Source of the DNA: Chitinophaga varians
GTDB lineage: Bacteria > Bacteroidota > Bacteroidia > Chitinophagales > Chitinophagaceae
Direction: 5' to 3'
Assembly: GCF_012641275.1 (NCBI RefSeq)
Contig: NZ_JABAIA010000001.1
Coordinates: forward strand, 3,100,001-3,164,000
Length of the DNA stretch: 64,000 bases
Below, in pieces: positions 10,161 through 19,137 of this stretch. The translations under genes and the position numbers were made by a program. The notes under the pieces were generated by a model, which saw only the letters and a program-made list of their open reading frames with translations, did no database searches and was not told where the DNA came from. The stretch's first letter is position 1. The number at the start of each line of letters is the position of its first letter.

Positions 10161-11513
10161 ATGAGAATATCCCAAATCGCAGGTTTTTTCCTGCTCTTCT
10201 GCTTCTTTGCTAACATAACCCCGGCTGTGGCGCAGGATACGTGGAGTTTGAAACGTTGTGTGGATTATGCTATGGAAAACAGCATCACTGTAAAACAACA
10301 GGAGGTGCAAAAACGGCTGGCAGAACTTACCCTGCAGCAAAGCCGTCTCAGTATGATCCCCAACTTTAACGGCAATGTTAACGCAGGGTATTCCGATGGT
10401 CGTATCGCGAGCATTCAGGACAACGCTTATATTAACCAGTCTATTTTTAATGCCAGTGGCCAGCTCAATATGAGCGGCGATCTGTTCAACTGGTTCTCTA
10501 AACAAAACCTGATTGCCGCCAACAGGTATGATGTGGCATCCAATGGTTTCCTGCTGCAAAAAGCCCGTAATGATCTCGCTTTTAACGTTGCCACTGCTTT
10601 TCTGCAGATCCTGCTGAAAAACGAACAGGTAAAGGTGAATGAAGTACAGGTAAACCAGACACTGTCTAACCTCAACAATACCAAAAAGCTGGTGATTGCC
10701 GGTTCTGTTCCGGAAAGCAACCAGGCCGACCTGGAGGCGCAACTGGCGCAGGACAGCACCAACCTGGTGACCGCCCAGAACGATGTAATTCTGGCTATCC
10801 TGCAAATGAAGGCCTATCTGAACCTGAGTTTTGAGATACCTTTCGTACCGGAAATCCCGGAGAACATATCATCCCTGCCTATCACCCCGCTGGCTGAAAT
10901 GGCCCCGGAAATGGTGTATAGCGCGGCGTTGACATCCTATCCGCTGGTGAAGTCCGATGAGCTCAGGATCAAAGGGGCCTACAGATCTTACCGTTCCGCA
11001 GTCGGACAGTTATTCCCCGCCTTGTCCCTGGTAGGGGGGCTTTCCACCAGCTATGCCAATAACTTCTACGGAATAGACGGAAAACTGATACCTTTCAATA
11101 AACAGCTGGACAACACCTTTGGTAAAAATATAGGGCTGAGCCTGAGGATTCCGCTCTTTAACGGTTACCAGCAACGGACCGCTGTTTCCAAAGCCAAGGT
11201 CAATGTGTACAACATGGAGCTGACCCGCGACCTGGACAATCAGAAACTGCGGCAGGACATCTATACTGCCCATGCCAATGCAGTGGCCGCCCTGCAGAAA
11301 TACAACGCTTCCACCACCGGGGTAATGGCAGCCCAGAAAGCGTACGACTTTGCCACCAAACGGTTCAACATCGGATTAATGAACACCATTGATTATATCA
11401 CAACGCAAACCAGATTGTTCAAAGCCCAGATTGATAAAGTCTCGGCACAGTACGACTATATTTTCAAAATGAAATTGCTGGAATTTTACCGGGACCAGAG
11501 AATATCCCTGTAG
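10161..11513 (+). CDS. TolC family outer membrane efflux protein
   Basis: A 450-aa protein. The ATG at 10161 is chosen because it opens a clean signal peptide (Arg near the N terminus, FFLLFCFF core, cleavage near PAVAQ). The frame stays open upstream to 10053, but those extra residues would bury the signal. The mature part is rich in heptad-like helices with Asn/Gln/Ala, typical of the TolC alpha-barrel, and has two OEP repeats (about residues 30-230 and 250-440). It would form the outer-membrane channel for the neighbouring ABC/adaptor system. The adaptor gene starts 23 nt downstream. Confidence 0.9.
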   Translation: MRISQIAGFFLLFCFFANITPAVAQDTWSLKRCVDYAMENSITVKQQEVQKRLAELTLQQSRLSMIPNFNGNVNAGYSDGRIASIQDNAYINQSIFNASGQLNMSGDLFNWFSKQNLIAANRYDVASNGFLLQKARNDLAFNVATAFLQILLKNEQVKVNEVQVNQTLSNLNNTKKLVIAGSVPESNQADLEAQLAQDSTNLVTAQNDVILAILQMKAYLNLSFEIPFVPEIPENISSLPITPLAEMAPEMVYSAALTSYPLVKSDELRIKGAYRSYRSAVGQLFPALSLVGGLSTSYANNFYGIDGKLIPFNKQLDNTFGKNIGLSLRIPLFNGYQQRTAVSKAKVNVYNMELTRDLDNQKLRQDIYTAHANAVAALQKYNASTTGVMAAQKAYDFATKRFNIGLMNTIDYITTQTRLFKAQIDKVSAQYDYIFKMKLLEFYRDQRISL

Positions 11514-11536
11514 GACGCCAGGTAATAAACTGCTTT

Positions 11537-12895
11537 ATGAAGAAGAAAAAGACCCTTTTTTGGCTCACGGGCTTAGGTTTACTTGTTATTTTGCTCATTG
11601 TTTTAAAGGCTTCGGGTGTTATTGGTAAGGAAGAACTGTTGAACGTGGCCGCAGACAAGGCGGAAAAAAAGAATATCATCGAGGTAGTGACTGCCAGCGG
11701 AAAAATTTATCCCGAAATTGAAGTAAAAGTAAGCTCCGACGTATCCGGTGAGATTACTGAGCTGACGGTGCTCGAAGGAGACACTGTGACCAAAGGCCAG
11801 GTACTGGCCCGTATTTACGGAGATATTTATGGCTCCATGGTGGACAAAGCCATGGCTTCTGTAAGCCAGTCACAGGCACAGCTGGCCAACACCGCTGCTG
11901 CGCTCAATTCCTACAAAGCCCGCCTGGACCAGAACAAGGCCGCTTATCTTCGTAACAAAGAACTGCTTTCCCAGAAGGTAATTTCCCGCTCTGAATTTGA
12001 AACCAGCGAAGCAACTTACCTCGCTTCCCAGGCCGACTATAACGCGGCGGCTCAACAAATCAACAGCAGCAAATTTGGCGTGCAAAGCGCACAGGCCAAC
12101 CTGAAAGAAGCCAATAAAAACCTTGGCCGTACCACTATTACCGCTCCCATGAACGGTATCGTTTCCCTGCTCAATGTAAAGAAAGGCGAACGCGTGGTAG
12201 GTACCGCCCAGATGACCGGTACAGAAATGCTGCGCATCGCGGACCTGAGCCGTATGGAAGTACAGGTGGACGTTGGAGAAAATGATATCCCCAAAGTGAA
12301 ATACGGAGATACCGCCCTCATTGAGGTTGATGCCTACAATGGCCGCCGTTTCAAAGGGGTGGTGACACAAATCGCCAGCTCCAGCAAAGGCGCCGCCACT
12401 GCTACCGCTACCACAGCGTCTTCCGCAGAACAGGTGACCAGCTATATTGTGCATATCCGCATTCTGCCGGAATCCTATGCAGATCTGCTGACCAACGCCC
12501 GTCACAAAGCATTTCCTTTCCGCCCCGGCATGAGCGCCAGCGTGGATATACAGACCCGTCACGAAAATAACGTACTGGCAATACCCATCAATGCCGTTAC
12601 TACCCGCGATGCGGATTCCACCAAGAGCAACAGCGGAGATAAGAAAAAAGACGACGCCAAAAGCAAGGCGGAAATGAATGAAGTGGTGTTTGTATTGCAG
12701 AAAGACAACTCCGTGAAAATGGTCCCCGTAAAAACCGGTGTACAGGACGATTCCTATATCCAGGTACTGGCAGGCTTACAGGAAGGAGACCAGGTGATCA
12801 GCGCCCCTTACAGCGCAGTTTCCCGTACCCTCAACAACGGTAAAAAAGTGAAGGTGGTGGCTAAAGACAAGCTTTTCGAAGGACAGAATAAATAA
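11537..12895 (+). CDS. HlyD/MacA-type efflux periplasmic adaptor subunit
   Basis: This 452-aa protein has a Lys-rich N terminus and one membrane helix (about residues 8-27), then the biotinyl-lipoyl half-motif VSGEITELTVLEGD (about 73-86), and a long Ala/Gln-rich coiled-coil hairpin (about 105-195). The second lipoyl half TITAPMNGIVSLLNV follows at about 200, then beta-barrel and membrane-proximal domains. A low-complexity Ala/Thr stretch (about 288-300) and a Lys/Asp-rich loop (about 360-378) interrupt the C-terminal part. It should bridge the inner-membrane permeases and the TolC channel. It is the last gene of the efflux cluster and is followed by a large palindrome. Confidence 0.92.
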   Translation: MKKKKTLFWLTGLGLLVILLIVLKASGVIGKEELLNVAADKAEKKNIIEVVTASGKIYPEIEVKVSSDVSGEITELTVLEGDTVTKGQVLARIYGDIYGSMVDKAMASVSQSQAQLANTAAALNSYKARLDQNKAAYLRNKELLSQKVISRSEFETSEATYLASQADYNAAAQQINSSKFGVQSAQANLKEANKNLGRTTITAPMNGIVSLLNVKKGERVVGTAQMTGTEMLRIADLSRMEVQVDVGENDIPKVKYGDTALIEVDAYNGRRFKGVVTQIASSSKGAATATATTASSAEQVTSYIVHIRILPESYADLLTNARHKAFPFRPGMSASVDIQTRHENNVLAIPINAVTTRDADSTKSNSGDKKKDDAKSKAEMNEVVFVLQKDNSVKMVPVKTGVQDDSYIQVLAGLQEGDQVISAPYSAVSRTLNNGKKVKVVAKDKLFEGQNK

Positions 12896-12897
12896 TC

Positions 12898-13016
12898 GCA
12901 CAAAGGCGCTAAACCTTTTTCAGATACCAAGAACGCAGAGAGGGCGAGGACCACAGCAGGTCTTCGCCCTCTCTGCGTTGTTACTAAATAGGTCTGCTTT
13001 GCCTCTTTGCGTGCCG
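12898..13016. repeat. Compound palindrome (REP-like) between the adaptor gene and gpsA
   Basis: The core is a 21-bp stem (12932-12952 with 12959-12979) with a single G-U pair and a 6-nt loop. Its outer 16 bp are perfect (AACGCAGAGAGGGCGA). A second, imperfect pair of arms built on GCAC..AAAGG flanks it (about 12900-12909 and 13002-13014). The CGCAGAG/CTTTGCG wording is that of dispersed intergenic palindromes common in Bacteroidota. It could also stop transcription of the efflux operon, though no T run follows. Confidence 0.6.
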
Positions 13017-13045
13017 GATTTCCTATCTTGCGTAAAATTAGCATT

Positions 13046-14074
13046 GTGAGCAAGGAGAATCGCATTGGTATAATCGGCAGTGGCAGTTGGGCTACTGCAT
13101 TGGCAAAAATACTGACAGATAATGGACAGCATATCCACTGGTGGATCCGTAATGAAGAGACGATCCGGCATATGCAACAGCGTCATCATAACAAACATTA
13201 CCTGACTTCTGTATACTTTGATACCAGCCTGTTGTCGCTCAGCAGTGATGTCAATGCCGTTGTGGCGGCGTGTGATGAGATTGTGCTGGCGGTCCCTTCT
13301 GCTTTCCTGACAGATGTGCTGGACCAGTTGCCATCATCAGCGCTGGAGGGTAAAAAAGTGATTTCGGCCATTAAAGGATTGGTGCCTGGCAACAACCAGT
13401 TGATCAATGAATACCTGGAAGAGCGCTTCCAGCTTCCGCCGGCGCATTATTTTACCATCACCGGCCCATGTCATGCGGAGGAGGTGGCCAATGAAAAGCT
13501 CTCCTATCTTACTTTTTCCGGTGTTCATCAGGAAGCGGCACAGGCAATAGCAGATAAATTTACCGGAAGTTATTTGCAGACGATCGTTAATACAGATATG
13601 ATTGGCGTGCAGCTGGCGGCGGTGATGAAAAACATCTATGCACTGGGAGCTGGGATTGCGCATGGACTGGAATATGGTGATAATTTTCTGAGTGTATATA
13701 TCACCAACTGTTTCCGGGAGATGCAGGCTTTTCTGGAGCAGTACGAGGCGCAGAAGGCAGAGCAGCGGGGCAGTGAGCCGATGGTCCATAATTACAGCGC
13801 CAGCGCCTACCTGGGCGATCTGCTGGTGACCTGTTATTCCCTGCACAGCAGGAACCGGACCTTTGGTAACATGATTGGGAAAGGGTATTCCGTAAAGGCG
13901 GCCCAATTGGAGCTGAATATGATCGCAGAAGGTTACTACGCCAGCAAATGCATGTATGAGATGAACAAACAGATAGGGGCGGTAATGCCTGTGGCGCAGG
14001 CCGTATATGCGATATTATGGCAGCAGGTGCATCCGTCTGAAGCCTTCCTCTCTCTTGAAAAAGGGTTTATCTGA
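13046..14074 (+). CDS. gpsA: NAD(P)H-dependent glycerol-3-phosphate dehydrogenase
   Basis: Reduces dihydroxyacetone phosphate to sn-glycerol-3-phosphate, the first step of phospholipid synthesis, in the cytoplasm. The product is 342 aa from a GTG at 13046. The frame is open to a TTG at 13007, but those codons lie in the flanking palindrome. Seen: Rossmann motif GIIGSGSWATALA near the N terminus, SAIKGL (about 107), TGPCHAEEVA (about 135), and AVMKNIYALGAGI with the catalytic Lys (about 194). The length fits the family (about 330-345). It converges with the small gene at 14089-14367. Confidence 0.95.
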   Translation: MSKENRIGIIGSGSWATALAKILTDNGQHIHWWIRNEETIRHMQQRHHNKHYLTSVYFDTSLLSLSSDVNAVVAACDEIVLAVPSAFLTDVLDQLPSSALEGKKVISAIKGLVPGNNQLINEYLEERFQLPPAHYFTITGPCHAEEVANEKLSYLTFSGVHQEAAQAIADKFTGSYLQTIVNTDMIGVQLAAVMKNIYALGAGIAHGLEYGDNFLSVYITNCFREMQAFLEQYEAQKAEQRGSEPMVHNYSASAYLGDLLVTCYSLHSRNRTFGNMIGKGYSVKAAQLELNMIAEGYYASKCMYEMNKQIGAVMPVAQAVYAILWQQVHPSEAFLSLEKGFI

Positions 14075-14088
14075 TAAAGGACTGACGA

Positions 14089-14367
14089 CTAGTAGTCGTC
14101 ATAGTCCTCATAATTATCTTCCCCTACTTTAACAATGGCTTTTACTTTGGGAAAATACTGTTTGATAAGAGCAGCTATTTTCTCAAAGAGATAGTCGTCT
14201 AATTTCGGTCCTTCATAATATTCCACTTCGTTTGTCTCGTCAGAAATGATGTATTCTGTTACTGTCTGATCTACAATTGCCAGGAATCTTCTTTCTTTGG
14301 CTACTTTCCGGATGTTGATTTTAGTGGGGACTCCATCCACGTTGAGGGTACATGCAATATGTCGCAT
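14089..14367 (-). CDS. Small conserved hypothetical protein
   Basis: A protein of 92 aa with no signal peptide or membrane helix. The N-terminal half is basic and predicted beta-rich; the C-terminal half is helical and ends in an acidic tail (EDNYEDYDDY). The sequence is balanced and unlike out-of-frame translation, and it occupies a space free of other frames, so the gene is likely real. I do not recognise the family. It converges with gpsA, 14 nt apart, and a long AT-rich region lies upstream. Confidence 0.65.
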   Translation of the reverse strand: MRHIACTLNVDGVPTKINIRKVAKERRFLAIVDQTVTEYIISDETNEVEYYEGPKLDDYLFEKIAALIKQYFPKVKAIVKVGEDNYEDYDDY

Positions 14368-14938
14368 AAGCGCGGTAAGGTTTTTATAATGAATAGATAG
14401 ATTTTGATCCTGTTTAAATCGCCGATACTTGTTAAAACGTGTCGATAGGAGTGTGTTAATCTCTGGTTAATTTGGTCTGATATGGTTACGAATTTAAAAA
14501 TAAGCAAGTTTGGACAATTAACAAAATTGTATACATTTTTTGTTTTTTTAATTGTTTTTTGATTGATACTTAGCTCGTGTTTTTCCTTCGTGTTTTTCTC
14601 TCAATTCATCTTTATTTACAGCCATAGTTACTGTTTTAAGCAATTGTTATAACAATGCCCGCCATTGGTCAATATCCCTTTGCTAATAACAATTGGTTTA
14701 CAATTATAATCAAAAATAAGTATACGAAGTGTTAATCAAATCTAAACGTGTACGATTTACACTAAAAAAACGTGTCCACACCGTGAAAACCGTGATAAAC
14801 ATATGGGGAATATTTTCCACAGTTTTAGTTTGATGAATTCGCTAAAAAGCAACAGGCAGGCATTGGATTGATATTTGAAAAGCTACATCCCGGACGCAGA
14901 GCGGTCCACAGTGAATGAAAGCCTTAAAATTTTGACCA
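14368..14938. other. AT-rich intergenic region, no gene seen
   Basis: 571 bases without a credible reading frame. AAACGTGT occurs three times (near 14435, 14743 and 14768) and a CGTGTTTTTC pair at 14576-14598. One DnaA-box-like TTTTCCACA lies at 14813-14821. Divergent promoters for the small gene on the left and the glycosyltransferase on the right should lie here, but no clean TTTG/TAnnTTTG pair was found. Confidence 0.5.
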
Positions 14939-17215
14939 ATGACTAAAAACTTGCTTTTTGTATCATCTTTTCCGCCCCGTGAGTGCGGCATCGCTACATT
15001 TGCGCAAGATCTGATCAACGCGCTGGACAAGAGTTTCGCAGGAAAACTGAATATCGAAATCTGTGCATTGGAAGAGTCGGGGAAGCCGTGGACAGACAAA
15101 CAGCCACCGGTCACTTATACCGTAAATCCTTTCAATATTGACAGCTGCATCGCCTTCGCGCAGCAAGTCAATGATAATCCTAAAATAGACCTGCTCTGCT
15201 TTGAGCATGAGTTTGGCCTCTATGGCGGAGAATACGGACATAATCTGCTGGCCATGTTATCCTTACTGGACAAGCCTTTTATCGTCCGTTTTCATACCGT
15301 ATTGCCTTTCCCGGACCAGAAATGCCTGAAGGTGGTAAGCCTTATAGGCGCCCTGGCGACTAAGGTAACGGCCATGACCCGCTCCTCGGTAAACCTGCTC
15401 CGCGACGTTTACCAGTTGCCGGCAGATAAGATCGTTCATATTCCGCACGGTACTCATGCACACATCATCGACGATGTGAATGCCCTTAAAAAACAGTATG
15501 ACCTGGAAGGCAAACTGGTACTCAGCACCTTTGGCCTGTTAAGCGAAAATAAAGGGCTGGAAACGGGTATCAGGGCCATGAAGGAGATCGTCAAAACCTA
15601 TCCCGATGCCATCTATCTTATTTTAGGTAAAACCCATCCGGTAATCATCGCACGTGAGGGAGAGCGCTACCGCCAACAACTGGAAGACATGGTGAAGGAA
15701 TATCAGCTGGAAAACAATGTGCGGTTTGTTAATACCTATCTCTCACTGGATACTTTACTGGATTATTTATCACTGACAGATATTTACCTTTTTACCTCCA
15801 AAGACCCCCATCAGGCTGTCAGCGGCACCTTTGTCTACGCTATGAGCGCAGGTTGCGCGGTTATTTCCACCGCCTTTGTACAGGCCAGAGAGATGCTGGA
15901 CGAAAGTTGCGGCTGCCTGATTGATTTTAACGATGCAGACCAGCTGGCGGCTGCCGCCATGAACCTGCTGGGCAATCCGGAGCTGCGCCAGCGCATGAGC
16001 CGCAATGCTATTGAAAAAACACGCAGTTCCATCTGGGACAACGTGGCCATTGCCCATATGGCCATGTTCAGTGAAGTGCTGGATGATAACAAGGTGACCA
16101 TGCCCAATCTGCCGGCCCCTTATCTGGACCATATCGACCGTCTGACGGATGAACTGGGCATGCTGCAATTTGCCCGTCATGATGTGCCGGACCCGGCCCA
16201 CGGATATACCCTCGATGACAATGCCCGGGCGCTCATCGCGCTCTGCATGTACATCACTACGATCAAACCCAGTAGTTTCGCGGATTCCCTGATCCGAAAA
16301 TATATCCGTTTTATAGCGAGTTGCCGTAAACCATCCGGCAGGTTCCTGAACTATGTGGATAAAGACGGCAATTTCACCAGCCAGAACGATGAAGTAAACC
16401 TTGAAGATGCCAACGGTCGTACGGTATGGGCGCTGGGATATGCCCTGTCCTGCCACCAGGTGCTGTCTTTTGACATGACACAGGAACTGTTGTCCCTTTT
16501 CAGGCCCTGCCTGCGCTGGATTGACAGCCTCTCTTCCCCGAGGGCCATGGCGTTTGCCATGAAAGGACTGTTTTATTCGCTGCAATACCGGAAAACCGAC
16601 CAGGCGACAGAACTGCTGAATAAACTGGCCTCCAGATTGCAGGAGCAATATATAGCAGAGGCAGATGATAACTGGAAATGGTTTGAATCCAGCCTTACCT
16701 ATGGCAATGCCGTCATCCCGGAAGCGATGATGATGGCCTTCCAGGTAACAGGGAACCCGGCCTATCGCAAAACAGCGGAAGAAAGCCTGGCATTCCTTTG
16801 CAGCAAAACCTTTACTGATAGCTATATGAAAGTCATCAGCAATAAAACATGGTACCATAAAAACACGCCTCCTGCCAGTGAAGCCGGTGGTGAGCAATCC
16901 ATCGAAGTGGCGTATACCATGTTGGCTTTGGACACCTTTTATAACAATACTAAAAACCATTTGTACTTCGAAAAGATGCGCGTCGCGTTTAGTTGGTACC
17001 TGGGGAATAATCATCTGAAACAGTTGGTATATAATCCCCTTACTTACGGATGCTATGATGGCCTGGAACGTAACAATGTAAATCAAAACCAGGGCGCTGA
17101 GTCGACTGTGTGCTATCTGATAGCCCGTCTTTTGATGGAGCAATGGAACAAACACAAATATGTTACAACCAAAAAAGAGACCCGTGAACCGGTCCGGATT
17201 GGATTCAACGGATGA
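14939..17215 (+). CDS. Glycosyltransferase (GT-B, GT4-like) fused to a C-terminal helical domain
   Basis: This 758-aa protein has two parts. Residues 1-380 form a GT-B fold: an N-terminal Rossmann half with SSFPPRECGIATFAQDL, a hinge at about 175, and a C-terminal half with LSTFGLLSENKGLETGIRAM and a nucleotide-sugar region near AVSGTFVYAMSAGC (about 295). Residues about 390-740 are an all-helical region with DDNARALIAL and repeated helical pairs, resembling an alpha/alpha toroid. No signal peptide is seen, so it is cytoplasmic. It may build a surface glycan or storage glycan; acceptor and sugar are unknown. Its 3' end overlaps the next gene by 56 nt. Confidence 0.85.
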   Translation: MTKNLLFVSSFPPRECGIATFAQDLINALDKSFAGKLNIEICALEESGKPWTDKQPPVTYTVNPFNIDSCIAFAQQVNDNPKIDLLCFEHEFGLYGGEYGHNLLAMLSLLDKPFIVRFHTVLPFPDQKCLKVVSLIGALATKVTAMTRSSVNLLRDVYQLPADKIVHIPHGTHAHIIDDVNALKKQYDLEGKLVLSTFGLLSENKGLETGIRAMKEIVKTYPDAIYLILGKTHPVIIAREGERYRQQLEDMVKEYQLENNVRFVNTYLSLDTLLDYLSLTDIYLFTSKDPHQAVSGTFVYAMSAGCAVISTAFVQAREMLDESCGCLIDFNDADQLAAAAMNLLGNPELRQRMSRNAIEKTRSSIWDNVAIAHMAMFSEVLDDNKVTMPNLPAPYLDHIDRLTDELGMLQFARHDVPDPAHGYTLDDNARALIALCMYITTIKPSSFADSLIRKYIRFIASCRKPSGRFLNYVDKDGNFTSQNDEVNLEDANGRTVWALGYALSCHQVLSFDMTQELLSLFRPCLRWIDSLSSPRAMAFAMKGLFYSLQYRKTDQATELLNKLASRLQEQYIAEADDNWKWFESSLTYGNAVIPEAMMMAFQVTGNPAYRKTAEESLAFLCSKTFTDSYMKVISNKTWYHKNTPPASEAGGEQSIEVAYTMLALDTFYNNTKNHLYFEKMRVAFSWYLGNNHLKQLVYNPLTYGCYDGLERNNVNQNQGAESTVCYLIARLLMEQWNKHKYVTTKKETREPVRIGFNG

Positions 17216-17591
17216 AATAAAAAACGGACCTAATATCCTGATTATCGACGACGAACCGGACATTTGTCGATTGCTGCAGTTGACCCTCGTCAGGCATGGC
17301 TATCAGGTTCAATACGTCCATGCACTAAATGAAGGACTATCACACCTGCGTAGCCAGCAGCCGGACCTGCTGTTTCTGGATATCCACCTGCCGGACGGGT
17401 CAGGACTTGACGCGCTGCCGGAGATTAGAAAAGAATGTCCAACTTTACCGGTTATCACCATTAGTGCATATGACAACGGTATGGAGAAACAAAGGGCGCT
17501 GAGCGCAGGAGCTACCTTTTTCCTTGCCAAACCCTTCAGTGTAAAACATGTTGATGAGCTAATAGGTAACATCAGGCCGGCTATCAGCTGA
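17160..17591 (+). CDS. Stand-alone response regulator receiver protein
   Basis: A 143-aa single CheY-like domain: acidic pair in IIDDEPD (about residues 28-34), phospho-acceptor Asp in LFLDIHLPDGSG (about 72), Thr/Ser in ITISAYD (about 100) and Lys-Pro in LAKPFS (about 122). No output domain. The ATG at 17160 gives a 56-nt overlap with the glycosyltransferase gene; a GTG at 17184 or TTG at 17199 would shorten the disordered N terminus. The overlap suggests translational coupling. It probably relays phosphate from one of the kinases at 19643-22590; this is inference. Confidence 0.85.
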   Translation: MLQPKKRPVNRSGLDSTDEIKNGPNILIIDDEPDICRLLQLTLVRHGYQVQYVHALNEGLSHLRSQQPDLLFLDIHLPDGSGLDALPEIRKECPTLPVITISAYDNGMEKQRALSAGATFFLAKPFSVKHVDELIGNIRPAIS

Positions 17592-17645
17592 GATTTATTT
17601 AGTAATTTTAGTAAGCTGTTGACAAATACCACATATTAGAGAAGT

Positions 17646-19079
17646 ATGAAAAATATTCTGATTATAGATGACGAAATCAATATCTGTACGCTCCTCAGTA
17701 AATTTCTGAGCAAACATGGGTTCAATGTAGACACCACCATGACGGGCGCTGCTGCGCTCAAAATGATGAAAGAGAAAACATTTGATCTCGTATTGTGCGA
17801 TTACAGGCTGAAAGATACAGATGGCGCACAGTTGCTGCAGGACATCCATCAAATCAATCCGCAGACGATCGTCATTATCATCACCGGCTATACCGATGTG
17901 CGTGTGGCTGTGGAAATGGTGAAAAATGGCGCGTATGATTATTTGTCCAAGCCGCTGTATCCCGATGAAATACTAAACCTGGTGCATAAAGCTTTTGCAC
18001 ATAAGGAGTCCGAACAGGAACGCATGGCGGTGCAGCCGGTAGATGCCGGCAGTGCGCCTGAAGCCCGCGAAACGCTCCTGTCCCGTAACCAGAACGAGAA
18101 AAACGATAAATACGTTTATGGCGAAAGTGAAGGCGCCCGTGAATTGATCCGCCAGATAAAACTGGTGGCGCCTACCGACTATAGTGTGATCATCTTCGGA
18201 GAAACCGGTACCGGTAAGGAATCGGTGGCCCACCTGATACACCATCACAGTAAACGTTCTTCGCAACCGTTTGTGGCACTGGACTGTGGCAGTCTCTCCA
18301 AGGAACTGGCCGCCAGTGAGCTGTTCGGGCACGAAAAAGGCGCTTTTACCGGCGCTATTGGCACTAAAATCGGCGCCTTTGAACAGGCACAGGGAGGCAC
18401 GCTTTTCCTCGATGAAATTTCCAATCTGTCTTATGATATCCAGGTGGCCATGCTCCGCGTATTACAGGAAAAAGTGATCCGCCGCGTGGGCAGCCTAAAG
18501 GAAATACCGGTAGACGTCCGCATCATTGTGGCTTCCAACGAAAAATTGTCGGAGTCCGTACAACGCGGAAAATTCCGGGAAGACCTCTTCCACCGGTTCA
18601 ATGAATTTACCATCTACATCCCGCCGCTGCGTGAACGCCGGGAAGACCTGCCGCTGTTTGTGGCAGCCTTCGTGGAACAGGTGGAAAGAGAACTGGAGAA
18701 GTCCTGTGGTAAAATATCTCCGGAAGTGTGGAAGTGTTTCCATGAGTACAACTGGCCAGGCAATATCCGCGAACTGAAAAATATCATTCGCCGCGCCTGC
18801 CTGCTGACGCCGGAAATGCAGGAAATCACCATGTCGGCCCTGCCGCTGGAAATGAAAGAATCATTTGCCCAACCGCAGGATGAACTGCCGGTAAGCGGGG
18901 AACTGGCTATCATGGCTAATGACAACGACCTCAAAACAGTGGCGCTCCAGGCAGAATACAATAAGATCATCAACGTACTCAAAGAAGTAAAATATAATAA
19001 AACCAAAGCAGCACAGCTGCTAAACATCGACCGTAAAACGCTGTACAATAAATTACGCTTGTTGAATATCAACTACTAG
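17646..19079 (+). CDS. Sigma-54-dependent response regulator, NtrC family
   Basis: This 477-aa protein has three domains. The receiver (1-120) has Asp in LVLCDYRLKDTDG and Lys-Pro in LSKPLYP. The AAA+ domain (about 155-390) has Walker A GETGTGKE, the sigma-54 loop GAFTGA intact within GHEKGAFTGAIG, Walker B GGTLFLDEIS and the Arg-finger region. The C-terminal Fis-type helix-turn-helix (about 430-475) reads NKTKAAQLLNIDRKTLYNKL. It should activate sigma-54 promoters when phosphorylated. It follows the receiver gene by 54 nt and lies upstream of two kinases on the other strand. Confidence 0.95.
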   Translation: MKNILIIDDEINICTLLSKFLSKHGFNVDTTMTGAAALKMMKEKTFDLVLCDYRLKDTDGAQLLQDIHQINPQTIVIIITGYTDVRVAVEMVKNGAYDYLSKPLYPDEILNLVHKAFAHKESEQERMAVQPVDAGSAPEARETLLSRNQNEKNDKYVYGESEGARELIRQIKLVAPTDYSVIIFGETGTGKESVAHLIHHHSKRSSQPFVALDCGSLSKELAASELFGHEKGAFTGAIGTKIGAFEQAQGGTLFLDEISNLSYDIQVAMLRVLQEKVIRRVGSLKEIPVDVRIIVASNEKLSESVQRGKFREDLFHRFNEFTIYIPPLRERREDLPLFVAAFVEQVERELEKSCGKISPEVWKCFHEYNWPGNIRELKNIIRRACLLTPEMQEITMSALPLEMKESFAQPQDELPVSGELAIMANDNDLKTVALQAEYNKIINVLKEVKYNKTKAAQLLNIDRKTLYNKLRLLNINY

Positions 19080-19082
19080 ATA

Positions 19083-19119
19083 AATGAGATGCAGGCAGAC
19101 TTTTTGCCTGCATCTCATT
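19083..19119 (+). terminator. Hairpin after the NtrC-type gene
   Basis: A perfect 15-bp stem (19083-19097 with 19105-19119) with a 7-nt T-rich loop, beginning 3 nt after the stop codon. No T tract follows, so termination may be partial. Its presence shows that the ATG at 19084 is not the start of the next gene. Confidence 0.6.
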
Positions 19120-19137
19120 ATAACAAATGAGGCAGCT

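Noticed and set aside
14805..14825. DnaA-box-like TTTTCCACA in an AT-rich gap, considered as oriC
   Set aside because: Only one box is convincing, with no cluster, no dnaA or dnaN nearby and no GC-skew evidence available.
15770..17263. 497-codon open frame antisense to the glycosyltransferase gene
   Set aside because: It is a shadow of a strongly coding frame with clear GT-B motifs; no ribosome site or domain.
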